The notes below the pieces were generated by a model. That model ran no database searches. It had not been told where the DNA came from and worked only from the letters and a program-made list of their open reading frames with translations. Source: Mya arenaria (lineage: Eukaryota; Mollusca; Bivalvia; Myida; Myidae). From it: a DNA stretch of 64,000 nt. Shown piece after piece: positions 35,679 through 48,119 of this stretch; positions within the stretch are counted from its first letter, which is position 1; each line of letters starts with the position of its first letter. The stretch lies in assembly GCF_026914265.1 (NCBI RefSeq), contig NC_069125.1:620001-684000 (forward strand), given 5' to 3'. Made by a program: the position numbers and the translations under genes.

Positions 35679-36010
35679 TTAAAGTGACACTCAAAATCAA
35701 TACATGCACATGTATAGCAAACATAGATTTGAGTGATAAACCTTACTCTACCTACTAAATAATGCATTTATGGAAAATAATAATTACTGATAACAATATT
35801 TTAACCGTGTATTTAATGGCTGAAAACGCAAAACTATTAAATGATTGGTGGGTTCTAAAAGATTTACTGTGATCTAAAATCGTCTCATCAGGTATCCTTC
35901 ATAAGGATCACTGTTTTCGACATTTATTCATTTTATTCATTCCTTTTGGTATATTAAAACATTTATATTAAGTGTGGTTAATCTTATTTGGAAGTAAGAG
36001 TGCATCTTTA
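35679..36010 (+). mobile_element. TTAA-flanked MITE, family Y, copy 2
   Basis: TTAAAGTGACACTCAAAATC at the left and GAGTGCATCTTTA at the right. It aligns with 25882-26255. Confidence 0.75.
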
Positions 36011-36348
36011 GTTGACGTTATTTGATAGCAAGTTTGGACATTATTATTCCTCCATTTGTCAAAAGAATACTGTATTAACAAACATATAACAGTATGGCCA
36101 CATATGAACATTAGTATCAAATGTACCCAGATATGAAGAAAAATAATAACAAGCATATTACACTGTTACTAGTAACAAACGTACAACAAGTAGCACAGCA
36201 TAAACATTAATCTCAATAACATACAAATGTCATATATAATTAATCCTAAGTGTTGAATATTATATTCTACGCAGCATTTTAAGCACAGCAAATGTAATAG
36301 GATAATTGACAAAACAACAGTCATAGTTTTCAGTACTGGAAGCAAACC

Positions 36349-36561
36349 TAGCGGCCCCCCTAAAATCGCCCAAGTTTACTTTTTATTTCAATATAAGTGA
36401 AAAGGAGTAAAGACATACGCTCAAAATGCGCCATTTTAGACTAGAATTTTTTACAATCTTCTTTGGGGTATCCCCAACACAGCGGGGGATGCAAGTCAAA
36501 AGGTTACGCCTAAGTTATGCCCCCTTACATCAAATCCTGGAGCCGCCCATGCAAACAAATA
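36349..36561 (-). mobile_element. hAT-like short repeat, family R (reverse)
   Basis: The reverse complement starts GGGCGGCTCCAGGATTTGAT and contains GGCATAACTTAGGCGTAACC and TTTTGACTTGC. This is the same organisation as 36768, 40411, 51473, 56213 and 59363. Confidence 0.7.
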
Positions 36562-36767
36562 ATCCGCTACATTAGTTTGGACAAGTCATAGACTAAGTCA
36601 ATATCTACATAAATGTTTCATGATCATAATGGTTGTAGGTTTTATCCAAAATGTATTGGACATATTATCTATCTCGTAAAAGAACAGTAACACATGTAAA
36701 CTGATGTTATCGGTCATGAAGTTGCAATATTTCCAAAAGTGAATATATGGACTAGACACGTACCAGG

Positions 36768-36913
36768 GGCGGGTAGTGACGTTCGAGGGGGCGTTACTTA
36801 AGGGTCAACCTTTTGACATGCGGCCCTCCCGCTGTACAGAAATTTATATGGTTTGTTTAAGATGTTGGCAATGGGGTGGGGTTACTCCCCCACCCCCTGA
36901 ATCCGCTAGTGCG
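36768..36913 (+). mobile_element. hAT-like short repeat, family R, shortened
   Basis: CAGGGGCGGGTAGTGACGTT, then GGGGGCGTTACTTAAGGG, CCTTTTGACATGCGG and a right end CCCCCTGAATCCGCTAGTG. Confidence 0.75.
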
Positions 36914-38182
36914 TACAGTTTTATGTATAATGTCATAGCTTTGTAATGTCTGTTGTCTTTTGGTATTATGTGTGCCTTATTTGACGTTGGTTTAGCCTTG
37001 GTCCGTGAAGTATTAGTTAAATTTCAAGCTACATGCTTTCAGCTGACAGGTCTTTTCCTGCAGTTTCCATAACAATGAACGTTTCTGGATTATGCTGTCT
37101 ATCATTGTCTCATTCCGCAGACGTCGCATTTTACAATCAAAACGCTCTATTCTACTATCGAAAGAAAAAGTATATCTCCAGAGCCGGGAGATGCCGAAGA
37201 TGGCCGAGTGGTAACGATTGTGTATTTTGATGCCTCGGTACAGGAATATTTATTGTTTAAACGTTTGCTAAAGCCAATATAACATATACATGGAAAATAA
37301 ATTTGTACTTGAAATGAATATGTTTTTCCGACCAATTTTGGGCCGAAATTCGGTCCAATTCTCAAGGTTTTTACCCGTTTGTGATGATGAAGTTCTCAAT
37401 GTATTATTTTTGAAATAAATGATTCGACACTCGAATTGTTATTGTACGGAATAGTTGATGTGTTATGAAACAACGAACATTATCACAATCTTATTCATAT
37501 CTTTAATATAAAGAATTGTCAAAATTTGAATTCCAAATTTGGTAAGAGTGAACCGTTTTTTCCAAATCAGAATGGCACTGGTCTCATTCCCAAAACGCTG
37601 AAAAAAAGATTGATTTGTGGATTAGTGCAAAACCGATAAGACTTTTGTTATCTTATAAATAACAACTATTAAATTACAGAAAAAGGTTCACATTTTTTTT
37701 CAAAATGATTGATAAATATGCATTCGCGTGCATTTATCTTTCATCGGCGTATTTACTGATATAAATCTATAAAGAACTTGCGCAAGAGCTGTTCCCTTAA
37801 ATAACATGAATACATATTTCATGAATGAAGTCCACTTTGTAATGGTTGGTTTCATCCGGTCCCAAAATCCACTTTTGTAGAGCATTGTTTGAATTATGAT
37901 ATCGGAAGATTTGCTTTGTGCATGTAAGGATTGTTTGTCAAACACTAAATCAGTCTTAAACAAAATCATGCGCTATGCATGACAGTTAAACTGGCACGCA
38001 TATATTATTTAGGAATAAAGGAGTGTTTAATGTCGCGTTTATATGACGAGATTTGCATTTTGGTGCAAATAAGTGCAGTGAACTGCTGATATCGACGGGC
38101 GGTGTATTTGTCATATCAAACAAACGCAAAAAAATATTGGCAAAAGTGGTATTTTGTCAGGGCTATTCAGTACATATTCGAC
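36914..38182. other. No gene recognised
   Basis: Around 37180-37210 the words GCCGGGAGATGCCGAAGATG and GCCGAGTGGTAACG recall a MITE family M end, but no second end was found. Nothing else is supportable. Confidence 0.4.
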
Positions 38183-38404
38183 TTGGTTGTCCGGTAAGCG
38201 CACATAGGCGACCCGGGTTTGATTCCCGGTCTGGACGCATGTGAGTTTGGATTGTGGTCAATAAGCCCTACAAGTGGGTTTCCTTCGGGTATTTCAGTTT
38301 CCCCCACAACACAAGACCACACTCTCGCGTAGCATCGTGCCAACAAGAGTGGTTATTATAATGTTGTAATATATTGTTTTACAATCGTTGTAAAATAAAT
38401 AAGT
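38183..38404 (+). mobile_element. tRNA-headed SINE with conserved central block
   Basis: The head ends in a B-box-like GGGTTTGATTCCCGG. The body has CAAGTGGGTTTCCTTCGGGT and TTCAGTTTCCCCCACAACAC, which resembles the conserved central domain of widespread metazoan SINEs (from memory). The tail is TAAAATAAATAAGTT. Confidence 0.7.
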
Positions 38405-38713
38405 TAAAACTACGTTCGAAAAATCTCACAAACAAAAACGAAAGTTGAACAAACTTGAACTACAAACATGGCCAAAAAATACCTCAGGGTAGAATTTGTC
38501 CACTTCGGTATATTTCCCCCAGGGGCATTTGTTGGACATATAAACGCAGGTTTAGATTACTTCAAACGATTGTATTTCATTGATAAATCGAAATTTCTAT
38601 TTCGGTTGTGATTTGTAAGTAGACATTGATTGCGTATGTCTCCTTGGTCCAAAGACTGTCTGAAGGATCCAAAGACCACACGTAACGCATGCATACTAAA
38701 GGCCAACTCCGGT

Positions 38714-39067
38714 TTTAAAGCTGCACTCTCACAGATTGATCGTTTTGACTTTTATTAGTTTTTGTCTTAAAATTAGTCATTCTTGCATTAATGTCTGGAA
38801 ACCCGTGATATAAGACTGCTGACAAAAGACCAGATCGCAGGTTTCTATATTTACTGATTTTTTATGCCAAAAATACTCATTTTATGTTTGTAACGCTTTT
38901 AGCTATAGTACATTATTTTTGAACATAAATATGAAAACTGCAATCTGATCTTTTGTAAGCAATCTTATATCATTAGTTTCCAGAGATTTACGCAAAAAAA
39001 TGGCTCATTCCAAGACAAAAAAAATAAAAACTGTCAAAACAGTAAATCTGTGAGAGTGCAGCTTTTA
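38714..39067. mobile_element. TTAA palindromic MITE, family C, copy 1
   Basis: Ends AAAGCTGCACTCTCACAGAT and AATCTGTGAGAGTGCAGCTT are inverted copies. The two halves mirror each other through GATCAGATTGCAG-type and CCAAGACAAAAAAAATAAAA words, so the whole element is a near-palindrome. The left flank has TTAA and the right has TTTA. Confidence 0.85.
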
Positions 39068-39770
39068 GTGCAACTACAATACACGTTTCTGCAAGCACCT
39101 TTATAAAATGTATATAGTTTATATAAAAGTTAACCTCATTGATCAAACCTTTTTCACAACCGATATAGATCTGGGAGTGTTGCTAAGTTTATCTTTGATA
39201 TATTCGTATATCGTGATTTACGGAGAATGGCGCTGAGAAATGTTATGAAAGGCATGGAAGTATTACAATTCGTTTATGGTGGTAAGATAATAAAGGCTTG
39301 CTTTTATAAAGCCTATGACCAAAGACCCTTTCATATACAACCTACGATTTGTTCGTATGATTTTAGCCGGGAGTGACGTAGGTTTTGAAGAGATGGATTT
39401 GATACGTTTCGTAGTAGCATCACGTAAAACATTATGTGTTGAACGATCGTCGTTGGAAACTAGTCCAAGGCTGTTGATGTCAAATAGTAAGATAGGATTA
39501 AAGTCTTGGATCATTTGCAGGACTGCCGTGGGTTTTACGTAGGACAATCATAGGACTATCGAAGGACTATTATAGTAAATTACTTCGATTCTGAGGGCCT
39601 CAAATGTCCCTAAAATCGTACACAATTCGTAGGTCTACCGTAACACAGTCGTACCATGGGCATTTTCCGTCGTAAAATATCCGAATTTCGTACGACACTC
39701 CAACGACTGTCTTAAGAATATCCATAGTGTTAGTATATGTTGCAGACCCGCCCCACTCTCACGAAAATAC
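39068..39770. other. No gene recognised
   Basis: 39530-39720 is rich in CGTAGGAC / GTCGTACG words in both orientations, possibly a decayed inverted-repeat element. Ends cannot be set. Confidence 0.35.
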
Positions 39771-40070
39771 TTAAAGCTGCACTCTCACAGGTTTACCGTT
39801 TTTCCAACTTTTTAATTTTTTGTCTTGGATTTAGAAAACTTTTGCGTAAATATCTGCTAACCAGTTTTATGCATTTTTCTTAAACCGTTAGTAACGGTTT
39901 AAGCCATAAAACATTAAATTTGGAATGGAAACATGAAGATCTGCGGTCTGATCTTTTGTCAGCAGTCTTTTATCACTGGTGTGCAGATATTTACGCAAAG
40001 ATTTGCTCGTTTCAAGGTAAAAAAAATAAAAAAATGTCAAAACGTTCAATCTGTGAGAGTGTAGCTTTAA
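39771..40070. mobile_element. TTAA palindromic MITE, family C, copy 2
   Basis: TTAAAGCTGCACTCTCACAG at the left and CTGTGAGAGTGTAGCTTTAA at the right. The centre CTTAAACCGTTAGTAACGGT followed by TTAAG is a palindrome containing TTAA sites. Confidence 0.9.
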
Positions 40071-40410
40071 GCCGTTTCTCAAAAGCAAAAAGGTATACCG
40101 GAGTTATATAACTTAACAGTTTTTGCTTTAGAATAGTTTTTTTTTCTTTTACATAATGTTCAAAGATTGATATCGACATAATATATGAGAAAGTGCGCTT
40201 GTAAACTTCTAAAAACATAAACGACTTTAATTCAGTTTCTCCTATTATGTTGTAACATGCGTTGTGGTTGAGCTTTAGAAATTACTTTAGTATATTGTGT
40301 GATATATGTGTATACCTGTTTTATGACGTGTGTGACAATGGGTTTTCAAATACCGTGTTTATGCGTAGGTTTAATATCACGATGTTTTAGAGTGTGTATC
40401 CTGCCTTAAC

Positions 40411-40697
40411 ATGGGCGGTCCATGAATTGACCTGAGAGGGGGCGTATCTTAGGGGTATAACCTTAATCTTCCTCTACATGAACCAGAAATGTATATGGTT
40501 TAAAGTGTTGGTAGGGGTATTTGGGGACACCCCCTCCTCCCTCCCCCCATGCAAAAATTATAAGTCCGAAATGGTGCACTTTGGGCGTATTTTATTCCTT
40601 TTTTCTCTAATTTTAAAACTAAAAGAAAACTTTGGCGATTTAAGGGCGCGCGTGCCGGGTGCGCCCCAGCCCCACACCCTGGATCCGCTAGTGCTTA
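40411..40697 (+). mobile_element. hAT-like short repeat, family R
   Basis: GGGCGGTCCATGAATTGACC at the left and CCTGGATCCGCTAGTG at the right. The interior has GGGGGCGTATCTTAGGGG and GGTGCACTTTGGGCGTATTT. Confidence 0.75.
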
Positions 40698-42585
40698 TGA
40701 CAAAATAGTCTATTGAACAATCAATTGAAAACAAGCGACGAGCATTAAATTTAGTTCAACTTGAGACTTTGACAGATAATCAAAAAATATCAAGTTTAAT
40801 CAGCAACATCTGTATTGTTATTCCAAACGGCCGTGGACGGTTCGATACCCGGATATCAAACCATCATTAACAAGTGTGGGCGCGAAATGTCTATTCTAAA
40901 GAGCTCACGGATGCTGACAGGTAGATTAATAGAAAGTCCATAAACCGGCGCTATGGGCTTCATTTAAGTAATTATACTCAAACGCTAAAACCATTGCACA
41001 TCCGTTTCGATCATGAAAATAATTCTGCAAGCACACAATCATAGATTAAGAGCTCATGGGTGGCGACTTAATTAATACATTGATTTGAGCCCATAAATTT
41101 ACACTTTGGACCCATTTAGCAGTATATGGGCATATGGCTGGCTATTCGGGCGCTGACTGGTAGATTAACATAGAACGCATAAAACAGTACTAACGTTTTA
41201 GCCGGGTATCACCATGGTAATTTTCCGGCCGTTTAACATCCATATCTAGCGGATCAAATACTAATACACTTAGGGTTATTTCAACAAATGCAGGTAATCA
41301 TTCCATGATTCGGCGCCAGAGGGCGCAACTTTCAACATGCGTGCTCCCTCTCCCTCAAAATCGAAATATATGCATGTATTTTATAATTTATAAAAGCGGT
41401 ATATATTAAAAGGAGGTTTGAGATATGCCTGGTTAGTTTTGGTTTGAAATTATGCTTTTTGGAAGGAACCATCAGATTTATTTACCGCCCTTTTGTTTCA
41501 TTAAGGTGCATCCTTACCGGGCCCCTTTTGGTCTTGACACTTAAAGCCAGTCAACTGCATTTTGCAAAACATAAAAAATCATACCTATTCGAAGGGAAAT
41601 AAATAAAGTATCGCAACAATACAAAAGTCGAAGTCGAAATCGGACAACATTCTACCATACTACAACAGAAGAAATGGGGGCTTTTCAATTGTCGATTCAA
41701 ATGCGACCCAATGCACCCATTATAAAGAAAACGTTGGTGTCACAGTAGGAACCCAAATTAAGGCCAGTGTTTAAAAGGGGTCTTGCTGGGTTCGAGGCTA
41801 TTACCGTTATACAGTTATGCTGTGGTTCATTAAGAAGGCTACGCTTGACTGAAAATCATTCACCCTTTATTGGATAGAATCAAGGATTACTGGTTTTGGA
41901 AAAAAGTTTCATTTGTTTCTGAATAACCTAAACAATGACATTAACTGAATTGATATAATTCTGGTACACACGAGCAGGCCTGCATTTTAAATAATGCAAA
42001 CTGGTTGCCGTTGGCGGCATTCGGTATGCGTCTTTCGCGTATTTACGTCTACAAAAGAACTACAAATGCGTTCTCAATTGAATATTAACCATATCCTTAA
42101 AGTGTTTTTCTCTATAAAGAATTAGTTCTAGCCCAATTAACAACACAAATCTACATTGATTTAAAGAATCAATATGCTGAAGGGGAAAATTAAATTAACA
42201 CCTCGTGAGTGATTTCGGTTTGTTTTATAAATTAAATTGCAGTTTTGTAAGCGAAGAAAAAATACCATCTGGTGAACGCAGTACATGAAGAGTTTTGTTC
42301 TAGCAGGTTTTTCATTTTACTAACGAAATTAACTACAGACAACTTATACATTTTAAAAAGGAGATATGCTCTATTTAACGGTTTAACTCGTCTGTGATTT
42401 GAAGAAATAAAGTCGAGGTTATATCATAAACTTCATGTCATCGTCGGCGTTGTGTGAAACACATTGGCCATAAGTCAAAACAAGTAACAAATACTGAAGA
42501 TATGTATAACTAAGCCCATGAATATGGCTTAAATAAAGGTATAGTTACGCCCTTCATTGACCAAAACCTCAAACAGAATGACGTT
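40698..42585. other. No gene recognised
   Basis: 40917-40950 and 41155-41190 share GGTAGATTAA.A, then AGAA.G.CATAAA, a short duplication. Nothing else is supportable. Confidence 0.4.
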
Positions 42586-42740
42586 AGCGATCGCCCCGTG
42601 GCGCTCTTTTTATATATACCGTACATACATGATTATGTGTATGGCGTTCACTTTGCGGCGCTCTTTTAATATACGTATATCATTATGTATATGCGCCGTT
42701 CGCCTCGCGGCGCTCTTTTTATATACATACGTAATTCGTG
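42586..42740 (+). repeat. Three tandem copies of a GGCGTTCGC..CGCGGCGCTCTTTT terminus
   Basis: GCGGCGCTCTTTT or GTGGCGCTCTTTT occurs near 42599, 42656 and 42708, each followed by TATATAC/ATACGTA. The same word (CGCTCCGCAGCGCTCTTG) ends the element at 55668-55970. Confidence 0.8.
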
Positions 42741-42782
42741 ATATATACGACATTATTTATATTTGATTTATGCATCAGTCAA

Positions 42783-43082
42783 TTGTTACCACGCACCCCC
42801 CCCCCCCCCCCCCCCCAGGGTCCGGGGGTAGTATACCGGGGATAGCCGGGGAAATGGGCCGTGTTTTTACCTTCCAGGTGGCCCCACAGTGCCGGGTGAA
42901 TGCGGTGGTTTTGTCTTCGCACCAAAAATAGCGGGGAATGGGCCTTACCTAGGCTACCTGGGGTTCGGGGGCATTTGGCGGGGAATTTACCAGCAGTTCG
43001 TCGGGGATTTTACCCGGGCTTGGCTGGACCGAAAGTCAAAGTCCCCGCTATTCCTCGGACGTGGGGGGGGGCGTGGTTACAA
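42783..43082. mobile_element. GC-rich MITE with TTGTTACCACGC inverted ends
   Basis: A 300 bp element with TTGTTACCACGC at the left and GCGTGGTTACAA at the right, each next to a run of C or G. Its interior is far more GC-rich than the surrounding DNA. Open frames inside have no recognisable domain. Confidence 0.75.
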
Positions 43083-44163
43083 CTGACTGGCTCAATAATA
43101 GAGTATAAAAAATCTGCATTTCCAAAACCAAGAGAGTTATAACTGAAATAGTGAATGATTGTAACAATAATGTATTCTAAGCAAGCATCTACATGCATAA
43201 ACATTGGTTTAGATTATATTTGTCCGTGATGATTCTCTTTTACTTCCGAAATATTGTTGAAACTTAAAAAATAAGATTTATGACCAACAGTAGTATAAGG
43301 AAGGGCCTCGAAAATTATGACCAACCATGTATAGGTTAGAGTTTATTAAGTAATTATTTCGTGTGCGCCTATCAAAAAAACCTGTCAATCATTGCATGCC
43401 CCCCCCCCCCTCCACCAGATCATGATAGTGACGTCATTTTGATCAGCGTTGACACTGAAATTGCACCTTTGCCTATGCTAGCAGTAGGCGTCGCTATATA
43501 CGCTTGCGCAGTTATAGTAATTTATTTCATTATTAGGAGTCGTCTTCCGCATCTAGTTACGACTCTTCACAAATAAGAGTTTAAATATTTTAAAAATCTA
43601 GCGCTCCTGATTGGCTGCGTATGTAGGTCAAACACTAAAGTGTATACGGAAGGACCGCGGATCACTTCCATGAAACCATAAAGAGTATCACGTTCCTCAC
43701 GTGTCAGTCTCGAGAAATACATCCTCGTTGAGTAATCTATTAATGATATAATTAATATTTAATTAATTATACGACTTGTTTCTATTGAAGTACAAAGTCC
43801 AAGGAGATCGCTGATGATTTCTCAGTGTGTTTTTTTCCGCATTTTAAGAGGCGCTTCTTTAATTCTAAGTATTCTTTCGAAAGTGGACACTGAAGTGTTT
43901 ATTAACACACGTCATTGGATGTCTGAGAAGCCCTTCCTAGCAAATATTCAAGGACTCCATCAATCATGTAATAACAATCCCAATAAGCTCATATTTCTCT
44001 TTTAAAAGTACTGTTTTACTGCGTTTTAAATATGAGAATCCAGAAACTATTTCCTGTATGAAAGATTAATTTCATCGTTTTCAGTTATAAAAAAGATACA
44101 TGACGAGCGATTTTTAATCAGTAAAATATCGTCGTTGTTTAAGTTTTGCGTTTATTTTGATTC
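43083..44163. other. No feature recognised
   Basis: A C-run near 43400 and AT-rich sequence; no supportable gene. Confidence 0.4.
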
Positions 44164-44390
44164 TTAAAGCTGCACTCTCACAGAATTACCGTTTTTACAA
44201 TTATTTTTTTGTCTTAGAATGAACAAATATTGCGTAAAAATCTGCAAACCAGTGACAAAAGACTGCTGACAAAATATTTAATCGCAGTCTTATGTTTACA
44301 TGCATTTTCGCATGAATTTTCTCGTTCAAAAACAAAAAAAAAATAAGAAAAAGATGTCAAAACGTTCAATTTGTGAGAGTGCAACTTTAA
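44164..44390. mobile_element. TTAA palindromic MITE, family C, internally deleted copy
   Basis: TTAAAGCTGCACTCTCACAG at the left and TTGTGAGAGTGCAACTTTAA at the right. It is about 70 bp or more shorter than the other copies because the centre is missing. Confidence 0.85.
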
Positions 44391-44440
44391 CGGTATTTTG
44401 CAAATTATTTGACGTTAAAATCTTATCGACGTTTTATTTG

Positions 44441-44704
44441 CTGTACATATCACAGTGATTTAATGGCAATGAACGCCTGTCTTGGTGTCATATGACCTGT
44501 ACAAAACTTAATGACATTTAACCCGAACTATTTTTGTTCTTCAGATTTATCACAGGGGCCACTCCTATACCAAATATCTAGCATAAAATAACTAGGAATT
44601 ACTTACAATTTCTAAATGCCTAAATATCTGTCACTAAATTTTGTACAGGTCATATGTCACCGAAGCAGGAACCCATTCCCAGCAAATCACTGTGGTACTT
44701 ACAG
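44441..44704. mobile_element. Palindromic MITE with about 80 bp inverted arms
   Basis: Left arm 44441-44525 and right arm 44620-44704 share CACAGTGATTT, ATGGCAATGA/GGGAATGGG, GTGTCATATGACCTGTACAA and a final AAA. The spacer of about 95 bp is AT-rich. Confidence 0.8.
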
Positions 44705-45477
44705 GTTGAATCGTCACATATTGGTCGTTCATATTGAAGTTGAATCATTATAGTTTTGTCTTATAATGACTATCATTCAACCAGACACTTCAAAATATAC
44801 TCGCAATGGACATTTTTCAGTAACAAAATCATTTTACCCACATTATACATTATCTTTCATTTGGAGGTCTTAATGAAAATGAATCGTTCGTGAATTATTA
44901 ATTTCCATAAATACCTCCAAATTAGTATATAATTAACGCTTATGTGGCCAAATATGCCACCAACTGCACTAATTCACTAGTTTAAGTGTATCTGTATAAT
45001 TACAAGGGTTGTAATGTTATCAAATCTGAAGTTTATATGACTTACCGTTTGACTGATTTGTAATTTACTGTCTTACTAACCTGACAATGACCCGGTGACT
45101 AATATGTCAAACTATATTGATCATAGACTTATACATTAGGCCACAGCGTATGAAGTTAAAGGCCAAGTATATCAAAAATAAATTACGTACAGAATATAGC
45201 TACAATAGATAAGCATTAAAGTTGTTTTATTGATTTATTTTATTTTATTTTAGAACATAACCATTATTCAGAGGATAATTGTTTGGTTTGGTGTTAGATG
45301 GTAATATATTTCACCGAGGAAACAAATCATTTTTATTCATGATATGACTAAATTGGAGTGAAAAGTCTTAGTTGAGACTAATAATAAACATCACACTCCC
45401 AGATCTCCGAGAATTATCACAGTCTCCTATCTGGTATTCAGTCAGTGAGAAAGGGATCCCATGGGACAGAATGTGCA
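44705..45477. other. No feature recognised
   Basis: AT-rich intronic sequence with nothing supportable. Confidence 0.4.
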
Positions 45478-45900
45478 ATTTCAGGTACTCGCTCATGTTT
45501 AGGGACCAAGTTTTTTTTTCTTTCTCGGTAAATGCATCTGAAAACACAAATTATAATGATTTTTCGCTTTGATACGAAAATTGCAGGAAAGAAAACACAA
45601 TAATGATAGTGGGGAACGAGCCCACGCCGCTACAGTAAAGAAAGAAATAGAACATTGGCAAGAAAACCGCTCGCCCACGAGGGCTCTTACATAAACTGGT
45701 GGATATTTTAACTTTTAATACTTCTGTGGAAAAGCGTAAAAATACTCTATTCAAAATATTGGATTTCAAAGACAATATTTGAGAATATATCAACATGTGT
45801 TTAAGAGTTCCATCTGTCAGTATCTTAGTTTTAACACTCCTAATGATTTACCGCACTTAGTTTCGTGTGGATTTTCCAAAACATGAGCAAGTCCCTTTAA
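45478..45900 (+). mobile_element. TTAA-flanked MITE family X, copy 3
   Basis: Starts near GGTACTCGCTCATGTTTAGG and ends AAACATGAGCAAGTCCCTTT before AA. The interior aligns with 17705-18152. Confidence 0.75.
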
Positions 45901-46149
45901 AACCGATCAGTTATAATTCTTCCTCATGTCAGATGTCAGATTAACCCGATGCAGTGAAAACTGGTTTCGTACTGATTGAATCTGGCCTATACAAGTCATA
46001 AGTATTAAATCGAGATAACTTGTCAAAGCTATAAGGAAGAATATAGTACATTAAAGTTAATCACAATCCATTTATTGCTCTGACTCACATACGATGTATA
46101 GCGACTATTTTGAAAACAATAAACAGATCACGGTGTTATTGTGCCAATC

Positions 46150-46546
46150 ATGTATTTAAAAAACAACAACTTCATTTTAGCGTGTTTGTATTTTCTCAGT
46201 TTAATAGTAACCAATGATAACTTAATTTGTCAAAACGGCCAAAAGGTCAAAACGGGCCAGGTACTATCGGGTTGCGGTCTGTTGCCCACTGTGATAATGA
46301 CGAGCTCTCCTATTCCTGTTCTCACATTTATGCGAGGATCTTCTCACATGACAACATTAAATACGTTGATTTTGTTTTCACTCTCAATGTAAACCACATT
46401 TCACCTTCACCTGCTATATAACGGACAACTCTGCCTGCAGCTTGAATATCAGAAAGGTAACTGTTCGACAAATAGATACTTTATGTGTTCCACAAGTGTC
46501 AATTTCGAATAGTATGAGATGCAGCTCACGTCTATTGTCTGTCTGA
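46150..46546 (+). pseudogene. Possible broken secreted-protein gene or unspliced exons
   Basis: An ATG at 46150 opens a typical signal peptide (ILACLYFLSLIVTNDNLICQ region). Coding-like sequence then continues in a second frame from about 46240 to 46418 (Cys-containing, with AHCDNDELSYSCSHIYARI and YVDFVFTLNV) and in a third frame from 46388 to a stop at 46544 (PHFTFTCYITDNSACSLNIR). FTFTCYIT and the cysteine spacing faintly recall an Ig-type strand, but no family is claimed. Two shifts of the same sense are needed, so it is either a pseudogene, very short exons (a donor-like AAG|GTAACT lies at 46456) or chance. It lies inside intron 1 of the TNFR-like gene. Confidence 0.28.
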
Positions 46547-46659
46547 CCAATGTGTCTGGTTACAAAGCCACAGACATAACCTAACTCTTGAGGGCAAGCA
46601 ATGCCTGCAGATAGTATGTCTGGCATTCGGAGCGTTATACCGGCTAGGGAAGGCCATTA

Positions 46660-48119
46660 CCATTCAGGCCTCCACTTCGCAGGCGCGTAGCTAGTGCCAA
46701 TTTGGGATAACGCTGACCCCTTCACACCTACCCTCTTCGATTTTTATTTCAAATCCGGGGGTTTCGGCATGACAAAAACCTCAACTTGTCAAAACTTCAT
46801 TACGCAACTGCGTATTTTCGTACAGTCAGCTTCGAGCCAGCTTCGGGAAGGCTGGGGCCACCCCACCGACTCTTATGCCTCGTTCCATCATTAAGGGATA
46901 CAAGCAATGTGGTATTTTTTATATAAATTGCAAACATTTCACTTTTTCACGGATAAAAAATGTAGATAATTGTGTTTTTTTACGCGTCATAGAATTTTGT
47001 ACATGCAATTTGCATTGAGATCCTTACAGCGCTGTAAAGATACACATCTCACGTGCACATTTGCCCACACAGCTCTTTTATCGCAAGATAATCAAAATAA
47101 AAAAGCTGGGTAGGGCTCTTTCTGGCGTCCGTTTTGCATATAGAACGCGTGTGGCAAAAATGTATTGATATAAATCTAACAATTTTAAGTATATTAGAGT
47201 TTTTGTGCAATTTGTTAGCTCAAATGTTTTATTTGATGTTATGAAGATCTGCATAAAATAAATATCAAGAAAATATTATTTTAAGTATGCAATTATAAAA
47301 ATGGATCTGGTTTATCTGCCATTCAATTATGCAGCTTGCTTTACGGCACTGAGTTTCGTCATCATGTACTCTGACTGAACTCTTTGGACAATGCAAGGTT
47401 GGGGGGGGGGTGCTAGCTGCGTTTTGCGGCCCCGCGGCCCGGTCTTTGGTCTGTCATAGTCAAGCCTTTTCTAAGATCAAAAAACCTTTCGTGAGAAAAC
47501 CCCATTTTTGGGACGTTTTGGATGCCAAACCGTTTCAGACACATTCGTAATTAAACAGATTCTGTATAACATGGACTTGGTGCATCTCTTTAAAAATTGA
47601 ATGTTTGTCAAATCTTGCTTTTCTTGTATGAACTAGCTTGTACAACCACTGGCAGTTTGGCAGGAAAAAAGATTAAGACAATAAACGTATCTCACTTACG
47701 AGTGTTTTGAACCAAGGTTGTTTTTGTTTTTAATTTTGGCACTAATTGTTACACACAGATACATTTCCTTTGATAAGTTAAGATGTCTTGAAAGTGTCTT
47801 TGTTTAATATATATATAAGTACCTTTAATGCAACATGATAAGTATTTTTATAATAATTAACATTACACGTTTTTTCATAGGATTTTTCAGCTGACGTCTT
47901 GTATCCCTCATACTTGAACATTTGAGTATCTTTGGAAATTATATGTGGTCTAAATATCATACTTTGTTCTCAATTAATGCTTATTTTGGGGTCGAAGTGA
48001 TACACTCATAATAGGAGTCCCTAGCTTGAAAATTGCGTCAGTGGCTTAGGGACATTCCTTTGATGTCCCTATGGTATCCACGCAGCGTGGTGATAAGGCA
48101 GCATTACGTTAGACGTTCT
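46660..48119. other. No gene recognised
   Basis: A G-run near 47401 and the word GGCGCGTAGCTAGTGCC near 46681, which recalls an hAT-like end with no partner. Nothing else is supportable. Confidence 0.4.

Noticed and set aside
42889..43142. Two overlapping frames of 65-80 residues
   Set aside because: They lie inside a GC-rich inverted-repeat element where stop codons are rare by composition.
46414..46626. Minus-strand 70-residue frame
   Set aside because: It overlaps the plus-strand coding-like region and has no recognisable domain; treated as a shadow.
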